DNA of 64,000 bases from Pycnococcus provasolii (Eukaryota; Chlorophyta; Pseudoscourfieldiophyceae; Pseudoscourfieldiales; Pycnococcaceae): the NCBI GenBank assembly GCA_938743325.2, contig OW568862.1, positions 1,217,501 through 1,281,500 of the forward strand, in the 5' to 3' direction. The notes beneath the pieces are model-generated. The model made no database searches and had not been told where the DNA came from. It saw only the letters and a program-made list of their open reading frames with translations. Positions 47,628-59,800 of the stretch are shown piece by piece. Numbering within the stretch: position 1 is the first letter of the stretch; the number at the start of each line of letters is the position of its first letter. The position numbers were made by a program, and so were the translations under genes.

Positions 47628-48005
47628 ATGGCGGGCCCGGCTTCGTTCAGCATACGCTTTCGCCTCGTCGACGGCGTGGACGTTGGCCCGAACCTGTACG
47701 AAGCGTCGACGACCGTGGGAGCGCTGAAGGAAAGCCTGCTCACTAACTGGGGAAGAAGTCCAGGCGCGGCATCGAGCCAAACGCCGAGCGCGACGACGGA
47801 AATGAGGCTAATCCTCGCTGGAAAGTTTCTCGACAACGCAGCGACGCTCGAACAACTGCGAGGGCCCATGGGCTCACCTCCCGACAGCGAAACGGTCGTT
47901 ACCATGCACCTTCTCATATCCAGCCCTCCACCGTCTGCAGCAGCGGGCGCGGCGGGTGACGCGGAGAAGGTGACAAACCCATGCGCAAAGTGCACGATTA
48001 TGTGA
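47628..48005 (+). CDS. MUB: Membrane-anchored ubiquitin-fold protein (MUB/UBL3)
   Basis: 125 aa. A ubiquitin-like fold that is not conjugated but anchored to the plasma membrane by prenylation; in plants MUBs bind E2 enzymes of the UBC8 group, and in animals UBL3 sorts proteins to vesicles. Start ATG 47628. Diagnostic segments are FSIRFRLVDGVDVGPNLYEA, TTVGALKESLLTNW, MRLILAGKFLDNAATLEQLR and TVVTMHLLI. After a short Pro/Ala linker it ends in CAKCTIM, a CaaX box (CTIM) with a nearby second Cys that could be palmitoylated. Length and layout match the family closely. Confidence 0.92.
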   Translation: MAGPASFSIRFRLVDGVDVGPNLYEASTTVGALKESLLTNWGRSPGAASSQTPSATTEMRLILAGKFLDNAATLEQLRGPMGSPPDSETVVTMHLLISSPPPSAAAGAAGDAEKVTNPCAKCTIM

Positions 48006-48127
48006 GTGTTACAAAGAAAACATTGCCCGTTGAGTCGTGGAGTTGAATTACTTCGTCGAACTTTGGTCGTCCATTCACACGCCCTCCATGATTCCCCACT
48101 CGGCTCTTTTTTAGCGGCGCCCCTCAG

Positions 48128-48148
48128 GGTTAGGGTTAGGGTTAGGGT
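48128..48148 (-). repeat. Interstitial telomere-like tract 10
   Basis: Three to four TTAGGG units between two convergent genes (MUB and the coiled-coil protein). Unlike most other tracts it is not in a 5' region. The rest of 48006-48346 shows only a TATGGTAGTC triplication near 48190-48225. Confidence 0.9.
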
Positions 48149-48346
48149 GGTCGGCGCCTCCCCTTTTCGTGACGGCAGCGGTGTGGCGGGTATGGTAGTC
48201 TATGGTAGTCTACGGTAGTCTATGGTGGGTGGTTGACGTTGAGAAGAGTGACGTCGTTACAAGCATCACCATTTTTAATCATCAAATCAATATTTGCCAC
48301 CACTCACCACTATTCACCGCGCGCGCTGCACATTAGACACAACACC

Positions 48347-49741
48347 TCACAGGTCACGACTAATGTTCTCGAGGCTCTCCGTTGCCTTGCCGAGTCGGTT
48401 CGTCAGCTCCGAGTGCCATTGCTCGAGCGCACGTCCGTGACTGCGGTCGTCATCGCGACTCAACAGAGAGTTGCGATCCAACCTGGAGGAGATCTGCGCC
48501 AAAAGTCCCTTCTTCTCCTCCTCGGCGCTCAGCATCGCCGTCTGGTAGCTTTCGCGCGCCGTGCGGATTGCGCGCAGCTCGCGCTCAACGTCGTTGACGG
48601 ATGTGGCTGGGTTCTCGCTCACATAGTCTGCGAGAGCGTTGGACGCCAGCGGCGAGCGGACGCGCAGGTCCTGAGGGGCGGAAACGAGCGCCTTGACGTC
48701 GTGGATGTCCCTCGCCATGTGCTCGACGTTCTCGCGCTGGTATTCGCGCAGCAGCGCCACCTCTTTCTGCAGCTCGCGCAACTCCTCGTTCTTTGCAAAG
48801 AGCTCGCGCTTGAACAGGCTGCTCGCCTCCGCCAGCGTTCGCTCGACGTCGAGCCGGCGGTTTGCCTCTGCGTCGGCGTTGTCCTTCGCGGTGTTGAGCT
48901 GCACCGTGAGCTCGCGCAGCTTGCCCTCGCGCACAGTCTCCTTGTCCGCCATGTCGCGAAGTCGCTCCGTGATCTGCTCGACGCGACGCTCGACGTCCTT
49001 CTTCAAAGAGTTCTCCGACGCCCGCGCGCGCTGAATCACCTTCTTAATTTCCTCCTCCATGTCCATCAGTCGCATCTGCAGCTGCTTTTCGCGGTGCGTT
49101 GCCGAATCCGCGTCAACGGCAGCCTTCTGCTTCATCTTCTCCATGTCGTTCTCGAGGCTCGCACGCTCGTGCTCCAGGCGTCGGCTCGCTTCGACAAACT
49201 CCTTGATGAGCGCATCCTTCTCGTCGAGCGCGCGCTTGCAGCGGTCCACCTTGTTGCTCTCCGCCTCGAGGTCGAGGCTGCTCTGCTGCAGAGCCTTTTG
49301 CAAGGCGACAATCTGCGCCGCCTTCTCGAGGTCCTCGCTCGTGCGCTCCGCGAGGGTGCGCTCGACATCTTCCCGGCTTACACGCGCCCTGTCGAGCTCT
49401 CCGAGGAGCTGCGTGATGCGTCCCTCGAGCGCGGAGTTGTTCCGCTGCATCTCGAGCACCTGCTTGTTCTTCTGCCCGAGGTCGAACTCGCAGTTCTGCA
49501 GCTGCGCCTCGAGCTGCGAGAGCTTGGACGTTTGCTCGTCGTAAGCGCGCTGCACCGTCTCGCGCGTATGCTTCTCCTCCTCCCTCGCCCGCCCGAGTTC
49601 CATCTGCAGAGCCTCGATCGCGTTCTTGGTCTTGAAGAGGAGGCGTCCACGATCCTCGAGTTCGACATCCTTTTGCTTCAGCTGAAACTCGAGTTCGCGC
49701 GTTCGCTCCGAGAGGGCCTGCGTTGCGGAGCCGAAGTCCAT
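48347..49741 (-). CDS. Long coiled-coil protein
   Basis: 464 aa, almost entirely predicted coiled coil from about residue 5 to 350, rich in Glu, Arg, Lys, Leu and Gln with heptad spacing (for example LSQLEAQLQNCEFDLGQKNK). A hinge around 355-380 (APQDLRVRSPLASNALADYV) separates a second helical region (about 390-464) ending in TNRLGKATESLENISRDL. No motor, kinase or membrane segment. In a flagellate alga such proteins are often structural parts of axoneme or basal body, but nothing here proves that. Start 49741 is the first Met. Confidence 0.8.
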   Translation of the reverse strand: MDFGSATQALSERTRELEFQLKQKDVELEDRGRLLFKTKNAIEALQMELGRAREEEKHTRETVQRAYDEQTSKLSQLEAQLQNCEFDLGQKNKQVLEMQRNNSALEGRITQLLGELDRARVSREDVERTLAERTSEDLEKAAQIVALQKALQQSSLDLEAESNKVDRCKRALDEKDALIKEFVEASRRLEHERASLENDMEKMKQKAAVDADSATHREKQLQMRLMDMEEEIKKVIQRARASENSLKKDVERRVEQITERLRDMADKETVREGKLRELTVQLNTAKDNADAEANRRLDVERTLAEASSLFKRELFAKNEELRELQKEVALLREYQRENVEHMARDIHDVKALVSAPQDLRVRSPLASNALADYVSENPATSVNDVERELRAIRTARESYQTAMLSAEEEKKGLLAQISSRLDRNSLLSRDDDRSHGRALEQWHSELTNRLGKATESLENISRDL

Positions 49742-50603
49742 GGTTGCGTCTTGACAAGTTTACGGGCCTGTTGATGGTGTGCTGGGAAGAGGGGAACGAG
49801 GGCGGCCGACAGCCCGAGCGTCGACTTCGACTCGCTGCATGCATCGATCGCATCCTGAGAGCTCCTCCTTCAGTCATTCGGCATCGCATCGTTCCAAGTC
49901 CGTCGCATCGCTGATCGCTGATCGCTCGCCTCAGTGGGCTTGCACCCCCTTGCAAGACTCTTGCACCCAAACTCACTCCCAAACTCAGTCCATTTGGCCA
50001 GTTGCCTGCCAGTTGCCAGCCGACGAGACGTGACGTTCTTTTATGTAGGGTACTGGAGAGCCATGCATGGCCATGGAGTGGAGGCGACGCAAGGAAGGAA
50101 GGAAGGAAATAGTGAAGGCCGGCCTGATACAGTAATTGATATCACACACAACACCTAAGGTACTGTACACACAACCTTCAAGGGTTGATAACACCATCAC
50201 CAACTATCGTAGCAGTCCACCACAACCATATGACCACCACCACCATATGACAGGTCCATATGACCACCCTAGCTAGACTCTTCTCATGCGTGAATTCATG
50301 AATTCCTTCCTTCCTTCCTTCCTTCGGGGTGCATTCATTCGGGGTTCTGATTCGGGGTTCTGATCGATTTCGATTACGTGGTATGTATTCGGGGTTCCCC
50401 TTTCCACCTTTCCCCTTTCCACCCCCCCCTCCTTGCCTTTTTCGCCGCTTTTTGTTATCCCCCTCCCCTTCTGAGTTCTGACCTTCTCCGACATCCGGCC
50501 GCCGAATCATTCCATTCCCCTGTTAGGTGTTGTTGTCTTTGTCCAGCACACGTTTCGAAGAAGACAAGACATTGTAGTGAGTGTAGTGAGTGTCATATAG
50601 GCT
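49742..50603. promoter_or_regulatory. Divergent intergenic region, coiled-coil / unknown gene
   Basis: 860 bp with simple repeats: GGAA units near 50095-50110, a CCATATGAC motif three times (50225-50265), TTCC units at 50306-50325, and GGGGTTC-type degenerate units (50325-50400). No complete telomeric tract, only GGGTTGGGGTTAGG near 50662 inside the next gene. Confidence 0.4.
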
Positions 50604-51653
50604 ATGCATAGTCTACGCGTGAAACATATGCGGAGTGGCGCCGTGTGCTCGCATAACATGAGGGTTGGGGTTAGGACTGTGCACTGTGATGTGGGGCGTT
50701 GTCGTGCTCTTCAGGCTCATCAGGCTCATCTTTCTCATAGGGCCGGCGTCTCTCAGGGGATGGTTAGGATGGTTAGGACTCAGGCAGGAGGACTCGTCTG
50801 CTGCGTGGCGTCGTCGTCGTCCTCCTCCTCCTCCTCCTCGTCGTCTGCTGATGATATCGTCGTGCCGCCCCTAAAAACGCACATTGGCGCATTCGAAACG
50901 TCCCTGTCGTCTCTCATGGGACTCGCGCACGAACACGGGTACTTTGCCGGCGAGGGAGTTCCGCAAGGTGTCATCGACGGAAGCGGCGTTGGACTGGACG
51001 CTTGGCTTGCGACGCGCGGCGGGTACGCGGCAACAAAGAGAGCGCTGGCGCAACTTGCGAGGCAGCACGAAACGGAGGGAAACCTCAAGCCGGTCGACGA
51101 CGTGCACGCGCAGAGCCTCGCGGCGCTGTCGTGCCCCGCACCGAACAGGAAGGCGGCGAACGCACACAAGCGCCTACGCGCCTGGGCGGGACTTGAGCCG
51201 CAACACCCAAGTCAGGGACCATACGAACCCGGAGATGCCATGGGGAACGTTGGACTATCTGACGTCCTCAGGCTCGTGCTTTGCACCGCATGTGCGGGAA
51301 GCGAACAGGCGGCTGGAGCTGCCGGGACGTGGACGAAGGGGCCATTCAAGGTGGGTGCGAGCCACCGCGCGGCTGCGGCAGCCGCGGTGGCGGACGTCGA
51401 CGCCGCGCTGCGAGACGACGGAATCCAGCCTGCGAACTTTGGACGCACCATGGAGACGCGCGCACGACGTCGCGACGAGCTATTCACGGACAAGCAGAGG
51501 CGATTCCAGAAAACGACCAAAAGACGGGAGTTCCGAAAGTCTCGCAGCACGCGGGGATATGGGCGCGATGCGCGAGAGGCGCGCATCAGATCGCATGGGG
51601 CGGAGGAGCAGGATCGTGAAGACATTGACGGCGACGCTGTGTCATCCGCATAG
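50604..51653 (+). CDS. Unknown protein, possibly organelle-targeted
   Basis: Up to 349 aa; later Mets at 50658 and 50760 are also possible starts. The N-terminal about 85 residues are basic and contain a Ser run (12 Ser encoded by TCC/TCG repeats), which would fit a transit peptide. The middle (about 95-260) is Ala/Gly-rich and helical, with GLDAWLATRGGYAATKRAL, PNRKAANAHKRLRAWAGLEP and LSDVLRLVLCTACAGSEQAA segments. The C-terminus is strongly basic (RRRDELFTDKQRRFQKTTKR), which could bind RNA. No known family. Convergent with the KCR gene. Confidence 0.62.
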   Translation: MHSLRVKHMRSGAVCSHNMRVGVRTVHCDVGRCRALQAHQAHLSHRAGVSQGMVRMVRTQAGGLVCCVASSSSSSSSSSSSADDIVVPPLKTHIGAFETSLSSLMGLAHEHGYFAGEGVPQGVIDGSGVGLDAWLATRGGYAATKRALAQLARQHETEGNLKPVDDVHAQSLAALSCPAPNRKAANAHKRLRAWAGLEPQHPSQGPYEPGDAMGNVGLSDVLRLVLCTACAGSEQAAGAAGTWTKGPFKVGASHRAAAAAAVADVDAALRDDGIQPANFGRTMETRARRRDELFTDKQRRFQKTTKRREFRKSRSTRGYGRDAREARIRSHGAEEQDREDIDGDAVSSA

Positions 51654-51764
51654 TACAGTGTAGACTAAGAATCGACCTGTTTTTGTTTTTTCCCTTGTGA
51701 TTCACATGCACACACAATAGAACTCTCTCTTACTCAGGACGCCGAACAAACCTACGCCCCGTTC

Positions 51765-52811
51765 CTACTTCTTTTCCTTCTCCTTCTCCGCCTTTTTCTT
51801 CAGCGCTCGCTTGCGAATGGAAAGGCACATGCTCATGCGCGCGTAGTCCACCGCCGTCTCCGGGATGGTGTTCAGAATGCTCCAGAGCACGCCGTGCACC
51901 CAGTACGGCGTCGTCACGATGGGGGGATTTCCCACGCGTCCCAGGCTGCTCTCGACGAACGTCCTGGCGCTTGGCGCGGTGAATGTAGCCTTACGGATCT
52001 TCGCCATCTTCGTCGCCACGTACAGAGGCGCCTGCAGCTGGAACGTCACCTTCTTCGCCCTGTATTCGACAGCCATGCTTCGCGTCCACTGCTGCACGTA
52101 CGCCTTGGATCCCGCGTACACGGAGTACAGCGGGTCGCTTGGCAGCGCCGTGGCGGCGCCGCTTCCGATGTTGAGCACCACACCACCCTTCGTGGCATCC
52201 GTCGCGCGTCCCATGATGGCGGGAAGCAGGGCGTGCGTGACGCGCGTGGTGGCGACGACGTTGACGTTGATCAGGGACGCGATGGTCTCGGCGTCGAGCT
52301 CGTGGAAGAACATCGCGTGCGGGTAGCTCATGCCGACGTTGTTCACGAGGAGCGCGACGTCGCCCATGTGCTTGTCTCCGAACGCGCTCAGCTTATCGTA
52401 GTCCTTGTCCGTGGCCTTGGCGAAGTCGATGGCGATGTACTCGACGCTTCCCTTGGTGTTTGGCAGAGCCTCGAGCTTCTCCTTCGCATCCTTGAGTTTG
52501 GACTCTGTGCGCGAGACGAGCAGGACGTTGAATCCGCGCTTACGCAGCGCGATCGCGTACTCGAGTCCGATTCCGTCGGTTGCTCCGGTGACAACGGCCC
52601 ACGATCCGTGCTTTCGTCGGATGCTGGGCAGCGACGCCGGCGAGAGGAACGCGCGCCAGATGCAGGTGAGTAGCGAGAGGAGGTACTTGCCTACGACGAC
52701 GAACCCGACGAACGCCAGTGCGGCGAGTGCGAGTTCGCGCGTCTGTATTGATTGTGCGAAGGCGGTCATGGCCGCCTTCAGGTCTGCGAGCGTCGGGCGA
52801 GGCACGGCCAT
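51765..52811 (-). CDS. KCR: Very-long-chain beta-ketoacyl-CoA reductase (KCR, SDR family)
   Basis: Second enzyme of the ER fatty-acid elongation cycle, reducing 3-ketoacyl-CoA to 3-hydroxyacyl-CoA with NADPH. 348 aa from Met 52811; the frame extends to 52913 but that part is not like the family. There is an N-terminal membrane segment (about 17-40). The Rossmann domain has VVTGATDGIGLEYAIALRKR (cofactor motif TGxxxGIG), LVNNVGMSYP (NNxG), and the catalytic LNIGSGAA and YSVYAGSKAYV (Tyr-x3-Lys). It ends in KAEKEKEKK, a lysine-rich tail consistent with ER retention. It probably works with elongase condensing enzymes, a dehydratase and enoyl-CoA reductase located elsewhere. Confidence 0.92.
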   Translation of the reverse strand: MAVPRPTLADLKAAMTAFAQSIQTRELALAALAFVGFVVVGKYLLSLLTCIWRAFLSPASLPSIRRKHGSWAVVTGATDGIGLEYAIALRKRGFNVLLVSRTESKLKDAKEKLEALPNTKGSVEYIAIDFAKATDKDYDKLSAFGDKHMGDVALLVNNVGMSYPHAMFFHELDAETIASLINVNVVATTRVTHALLPAIMGRATDATKGGVVLNIGSGAATALPSDPLYSVYAGSKAYVQQWTRSMAVEYRAKKVTFQLQAPLYVATKMAKIRKATFTAPSARTFVESSLGRVGNPPIVTTPYWVHGVLWSILNTIPETAVDYARMSMCLSIRKRALKKKAEKEKEKK

Positions 52812-53180
52812 GATCGCTGGAGAGCAGTGATCGGTGAAGATCGCAAGCAAGCTGATGGCGTCGGTTTGGGGGTTGCTCAAAAAAAGAGAGAGAGAGAAGC
52901 GGACAAGTGACAAGGGGAGTTGGGATCAGGGATCAGTCGGCTGGAGGGGTCGGCTGGTCGGGAATCCCCCACTTGCGGAGCGATTTCCGACGGGTAGGCC
53001 CCCGACGTGCGTCCCCGACCTGGATCACCTCCTTTTCCCCGGCCGGGCGATTCAGGGCACGGGCACGGGCTGCCCGTGTGGGGGGCGTTGACTAATGACT
53101 TGTCGTCGTTCCCCTTGCCCTACCACTACCCCCTTGCCCTTGCAGCCTTGCGGCCTTGCAGCAACTTGGCCACCATCACC
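52812..53180. promoter_or_regulatory. Divergent intergenic region, KCR / proline-rich giant gene
   Basis: 369 bp with an AGAGAG run near 52883-52896 and a CCCTTGCCCT doublet near 53114-53142. No telomeric tract. Confidence 0.4.
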
Positions 53181-53777
53181 ATGGCCGGGTGGCTCGGTCT
53201 CATCAGCTCTTATGTGCTGATAATTTTCACATTTACATGTTGCTCGCTCGTTCAAATAGCTTGCAGCCAGACCGTTCAAACAGTTTCGGGATGCACGTAT
53301 AGTACGGCACTTAACTTTAATCCTAACGCGACAGTCGACGACAACTCGTGCTACTTCGTCGACGTGCCAGGGTGCACGTACGGAGCAGCGCTCAACTTTA
53401 ATCCTAACGCGACAACCGACGACAGCAGCTGCTACTTCGTCGACGTGCCAGGGTGCACGTACGGAGCAGCGCTCAACTACAATCCTAACGCGACGGTCGA
53501 AGACAACTCATGCTTCTTCGTGTACCCGCCACCTCCGCCGCCTTCACCGCCACCTCCACCGCCTTCACCGCCACCGCCGCCAAGCCCACCGCCGCCACCA
53601 AGTCCGCCGCCAACGCCGTGCACATCCACTGGAACGTGCCCACCACCACCGCCGAGCCCGCAACCGCCACCCTCCCCGCCACCGCCTCCTCCGCCTCCTC
53701 CGCCTCCTCCCCCTCCTCCCCCTCCTCCCCCTCCTCCGCCTTCGCCGCCGCTGCCGCCACCCTCTCCTCCACCGCCA

Positions 53778-53809
<32 letters not shown>

Positions 53810-56800
53810 GCCTTCTCCTCCGCCTTCACCACCACCTCCACCTCCACCGCCACCACCAAGCCCACCGCCCCGTCCGCCACCAAGCCCGCCGCCGTCACCC
53901 TGCACGGCCGACGGTAGTTGCCCGCCTCCACCGCCGAGCCCGCCGCCGCCACCACCCTCGCCGCCGCCGCCTCCTCCTCCACCTCCACCACCCTCGCCTC
54001 CTCCGCCGCCTCCACCGCCGCCGTCGCCACCTCCGCCTCCACCCCCTCCACCGCCGCCGCCGTCGCCACCTCCACCTCCAAGCCCGCCGCCGCCGCCTCC
54101 ACCGCCGCCATCGCCTCCACCCCCTCCACCGCCGCCGCCGCCACCATCGCCACCTCCACCACCTCCTCCTCCACCATCGCCACCGCCACCGCCAATCGTG
54201 CTTGCCGCTGAAGTACGTGAAGCGCTCATGCGCCTAGACCTGACGGCGCTAGATGCAAGGCGTGCCGCGAATGCCACGAGATCCGGCGACGAAGGCTACG
54301 ACGACGCGCCAGCTGGCGTGTCCATGCCCGTGTGGGGATCCCTGGCCGCACTTGCTGTGCTGTTTTGCGCAACGGCGCTCGCCACCGTCAGCTGGAGGCG
54401 TCGTCGACGATCACGCGTGCGCGTTACGGATGATCGCAAGGGTGGATTCACAGATCTCGAGCGAGCGGTGCCCATCGCCAACGATGCCGCTGGCAGCGAT
54501 GCTGGACTTCCCATACCGCTCTCTCGTTCCACGACCACCGCCCGCGCATTGTCCAGCTATCCCATTCCCTATGCCCTCCCCAACGACATCGCCACACAAC
54601 GAACGCCTCCTCCGATCACGCCTGCAGCATCTGCGCCAAACTCGATGGTCAATTACCTTGTCGAGCTCTTCTCCGCGGATGTGGACGACGCTGGTGCCCG
54701 CGGCAACGTTGCAATCTCATTCGCGGCAGACCAACCGAACATGCCGCCGACTCTTGTGGAATCTGTACTCGAGTGGAGGCCTGCGGACGCACCAAGCTCC
54801 ATCCTACCCTCGGTTCTCGCGAAGAATAGCCACGTGCTTGCTTACGCATTCGCACCAACGGAAATGCACAGGCAGCATTTAGGTCTGCCGTCCGCCGTCA
54901 TGGTTCGGCATCTGCCAGCTACCAGCACCGCGCACGGTGGCGCGTGGTGTCCCCTCGGAGTTCGTGTTTCGTGGGTGGACGTTGAATCTGGTACGACTTT
55001 GCGATCTGGAGAGTACCCAAATACGGATGCCAGATGGTTACGGCACGAACTGCCGGGCTCAGATCGGAGGTGGCTTCCACTCGAACAAACGGAACAAGGT
55101 GTGCAATCTTCACGTGCGCGTCTGCCGCCAAGTCCTGCGAAATTACCAGCCCCGATTGTGAGGGAAAGCCCGGCTAGGCCAAAAGCTGCTCGTCTCGTGA
55201 GATTCGCACCTTCTAGTGACGACTACGCCGGCGGCGGCGAAGGTGAAAGGGGAACGTCAAGACCTCTTCGCTTTCCAGCCAACTCAGCAGCGGTGGGTGC
55301 AGGCATAGTTGTTGCCACCGCTGCCGCAGGAGCCGCCGCATACGCAGGGATGGCAGCTTTGGGCACGAAAAAAGGCAAAACAGGTCTCGTTCCGCCCGCG
55401 GACCCACTTGAACATGTTGCTCCAGGCACAGATGTCGTTGGGATTTTAAGGTCACATGTGAAAGACAATCGTGCGATGCTGAAGAGGCTATTTGCACGTG
55501 CGGATAAGGATAGATCAAACAGCCTCGACGAGATCGAAACGCAAAAGCTTGTTGCCAGAATCATCCCAGACGTCAGTGCGAACGACTTTGAACGATTCTT
55601 TTCACTCGCGGACGCCTCGGGCGACGGCCTTCTGGATTACACGGAGCTTGAGACGGTGCTGATTGATGCTCGGCGCGCTCAGCGTGACGCGAAGAAGGCG
55701 TTTGGGCTCGCGACGGGAGAATCCGACGACAGCGACGACGAAGATGGCGATCAAGATGATGGGGTACTCCGCACAAAGGAGGCTTTTAAGAAGTTTCTCG
55801 ATGAACTGCTCCGGCGCGCCGGGGATGTTCCGTCAGACACAGAATCAGAACAAGAACAGGAAGACGACGACAGTGATGGCGAGAAAATTCAGACACGTGC
55901 CAGTACAATAAATGCGGATGACGACCCAATTCTGTACGAGCTGGAACGTGGAGTTCATACGGTGATGGAGGAAAGCGTGCAACCTGACATCCTTCCGCCG
56001 AACGTGGGACCAAGGGTGGTGCATGACCTTGTCCGTAAAGTTCTATCCTCCGCACAAGATGTTGATCAGCAAGAAATACGAGCTGTTTCTGAGATGGTTA
56101 GCATAGTTACTGGACTGCATATGGGCGCGAATCGCCCGAGCGGAGCGGTTTCCGAAAGCCTTGCACGTTACATCTATGCCCACGTTACGAACAATGAGGA
56201 TGCGGAAGCATTTCAACCCGAAGGAGGGGAGGTCGCAGAGCTGCCAGGCCTAACGCCCATTAGGACGCAAGAGCCAACATCATCGAAGTTGCCTGCTGCA
56301 CCCGCACCTGCTGTAGTGTCTGCTGCAACAGCAGGGACTAGTGCCAATCCTGAGGTTACAGCTGTGCGGGCGTCTCGTCCGACACAGCCGACGGGAGGAT
56401 CTGGACCAACCGCATCAGCTGTTCCCGTGGCTGTGGCAGGTGCGGTGACGGCTGGTATCGTGGGTGGAACGGTAGCCATGGCTGGGCCATCCGGCCCATC
56501 GGATCAACCAGGCATACTTTCAGGCTCTGAGGATGCAGCTGTGCGGGCGTCTCGTCCGACACAGCCGACGGGAGGATCTGGACCAACCGCATCAGCTGTT
56601 CCCATGGCTGTGGCAGGTGCGGTGACGGCTGGTATCGTGGGTGGAACGGTAGCCATGGCTGGGCCATCCGGCCCATCGGATCAACCAGGCATACTTTCAG
56701 GCTCTGAGGATGCAGCTGTGCGTGCGTCTCGTCCGACACAGCCGACGGGAGGATCTGGACCAACCGCATCAGCTGTTCCCGTGGCTGTGGCAGGTGCGGT

Positions 56801-59800
56801 GACGGCTGGTATCGTGGGTGGAACGGTAGCCATGGCTGGGCCATCCGGCCCATCGGATCAACCAGGCATACTTTCAGGCTCTGAGGATGCAGCTGTGCGT
56901 GCGTCTCGTCCGACACAGCCGACGGGAGGATCTGGACCAACCGCATCAGCTGTTCCCGTGGCTGTGGCAGGTGCGGTGACGGCTGGTATCGTGGGTGGAA
57001 CGGTAGCCATGGCTGGGCCATCCGGCCCATCGGATCAACCAGGCATACTTTCAGCTCCCGTCAAGCCTGACCCGGTGGATGAGGCTCTTGCCGGTCTTGA
57101 TGACGATACTGACGAAGACGATGAAAGTGGAAGCAACACAAATGCTCTTTCATCGCGCAATAAATCCGCTGCAACGGCACCCGGTGGCTCGGGAGTCTTA
57201 CCCACGGAGTCTCAGGGTGGTACTTCGACGAATACTGGTACTTCTGCAAATGTACCTTCTCAAGCGGTACTACCTCCGGAAGCAGCGCCTGTGTCGAGCG
57301 CGACACCTGGCGGCGGCGTCCCTGCTGGTGCACCCGCGCCTGGTGGCGGTAGTGTCGCGACGAATCGCGCGCCGACATCGTCGGGATTGCAGACTCGTTC
57401 GGCGCCAGCTTCGAGCGTGACACCCACACCTGGCGGCGGAAGCGCCGCGACAGGTGCTCAGCCAGGTCCGTCGGGATTGCAGCCTCTTTCGGCGCTAGCG
57501 TCGAGTGCGACACCCACACCTGGCGGCGGTATTACCTCAGCTTCTGATGCACCGGCGCCGTCGGGATCGCAACCTGGATCGGCGCCAGCGTCGAGTGCAA
57601 CACCTGTTGGCAGCGTCGGCGCGCCTGCTGGTGCGCCCGTGCCTGTTGGCGGCACTGCCTCAGCTTCTGATGCACCGGCGCCGTCGGGATCGCAGACTGG
57701 ATCGGCGCCAGCGTCGAGTGCAACACCTGTTGGCGGCGTCGGCGCACCTGCTGGTGCGCCCGTGCCTGTCGGCGGCACTGCCTCAGCTTCTGATGCACCG
57801 GCGCCGTCGGGATCGCAGACTGGATCAGCGCCAGCGTCGAGCGCGACACCTGGCGTCGGCGCGCCTGCTGATGCGCCCGTGCCTGTCGGCGGCATTGCCT
57901 CAGCTTCTGATGCACCGGCCCCGTCGGGATCGCAACCTGGATCGGCGCCAGCGTCGAGCGCGATACCTGGCATCGGCACGCCTGCTGATGCGCCCGTGCC
58001 TGTCGGCGGCATTGCCTCAGCTTCTGATGCACCGGCGCCGTCGGGATCGCAACCTGGATCAGCGCCAGCGTCGAGTGCGACACCCACACCTGGCGGCGGC
58101 ACTGCCTCAGCTTCTGATGCACCGGCGCCGTCGGGATCGCAACCTGGATCGGCAGCAGCGTCGAGCGCGACACCCACACCTGGCATCGGCGCTCCTGCTG
58201 GTGCGCCCGTGCCTGTCGGCGGCATTGCCTCAGCTTCTGATGCACCGGCGCCGTCGGGATCGCAACCTGGATCGGCAGCAGCGTCGAGCGCGACACCCAC
58301 TCCTGGCGGCGGCACTGCCTCAGCTTCTGATGCACTGGCGCCGTCGGGATCGCAACCTGGATCGGCAGCAGCGTCGAGTGCGACACCTGGCGTCGGCGCG
58401 CCTGCTGGTGCGCCCGTGCCTGTTGGCGGCACTGCCTCAGCTTCTGATGCACCGGCGCCGTCGGGATCGCAGACTGGATCAGCGCCAGCGTCGAGTGCGA
58501 CACCTGGCATCGGCGCGCCTGCTGGTGCGCCCGTGCCTGTCGGCGGCATTACCTCAGCTTCTGATGCACCGGCGCCGTCGGGATCGCAGACTGGATCGGC
58601 AGCCGTGTCATCTGGAGGTGGAAAGGGTGCACCTTCTCAGAAGGAGGAACCTAAGCGGCCGACGCACATCAAGTTCAAGCCTTTAGCAATTGCCGTTTGG
58701 TTTTGCATCAGAATACGCCGGCAATTTGGAATCGTAAACCTCGATCTGACCGTTTTTGCACCGAGGCGCAATGCGACACCACTAAACGACTTTTTCGACT
58801 TGATTGATCGCAAAAATCCACTTGGAACGAATCGCCTTCGAGGCAAGCTTCCTGCCAATAGCGGCGGAGCAACCCCTATGGAGAAGGATCGAATGGCAAG
58901 CGACTGGAAATTTATTGCAGGCTCGACGGCGAAACCGCATCGGCGTCTGTTGCAACTGATTAGGCAGAAGGATCCGACGTGCCGAGCTTTGCGACTTGAC
59001 AAAGCGAAAGCGATGCAGCAGTCGAAAGCCGAGATTAAGGCGCTGCACAAGGTGATACTGGAATATCACACTTTGCTGACTATGATGCACGCGTACTTTT
59101 CGACTATGGACAGCCTAAATCAGAGCTTTTGCATGACTGCAAATGAGTTCAACCATTTTTGTACATTCCTCAAAATTCAAGACCCGAACGCACCGTCGGA
59201 TACCGTGCGTCCACAGGATCTGCAGATGTGCTTCAGTCAATCAACTTTCGTCGAAGGTGAGACGACTCAGAACTTCGTTACTAGGCACCGCTTCATAGTC
59301 GTGATGATTCGCACCTGCACGCGAGTCTTCTGCGCCGCCCCGGTGGGCGTTTCGCCGGAATCGAGTGCAAGCCGAAGCATGTCCCACGCGCTGGGTCGGC
59401 TCATAGACTTAGCTCGCGAAAAGATTCAGGCGCACATCCCGGTGGCCATAGAGTACAACGACCTTTTCCGCGTTGACCGATTCTACTGCAAAAGCGTGAA
59501 TAATGTGCTCGCGAAACATCTCGTCTTTCTTCGCGCCGTTTACGTGCGGTACAAGTCTGGCGTGAACTTCAATCTCGTGCCGAACGGCGCCGGTCCAGGA
59601 TCTTTCGCGGCTTTCTACATGTCCCAAAAGGCCTTTACCCAAGTGATCTCCATGATGCGTATATTAGGTGGTGAGACAGTCAAGAAGGCTTCCCAGGTTA
59701 AAGAGAATGCTTTGGACGTGGATGATTCGGTCAATGCGCACGATTCTGGTTTTGGCATATCACGCCGCGAATGTGAATTTTGCTTCACTCGCAGCGTTTT

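Noticed and set aside
48233-49774. 513-codon plus-strand frame
   Set aside because: Antisense to the coiled-coil gene; its Leu/Arg/Glu periodicity is the mirror of the heptads.
53477-54277. Gly-rich and Ala/Val-rich minus-strand frames
   Set aside because: Reverse readings of the CCN proline codons of the giant surface protein.
57458-58686. Several long frames on both strands
   Set aside because: By-products of the PAPSGSQ repeat array; the plus-strand frame of the giant gene explains the DNA.
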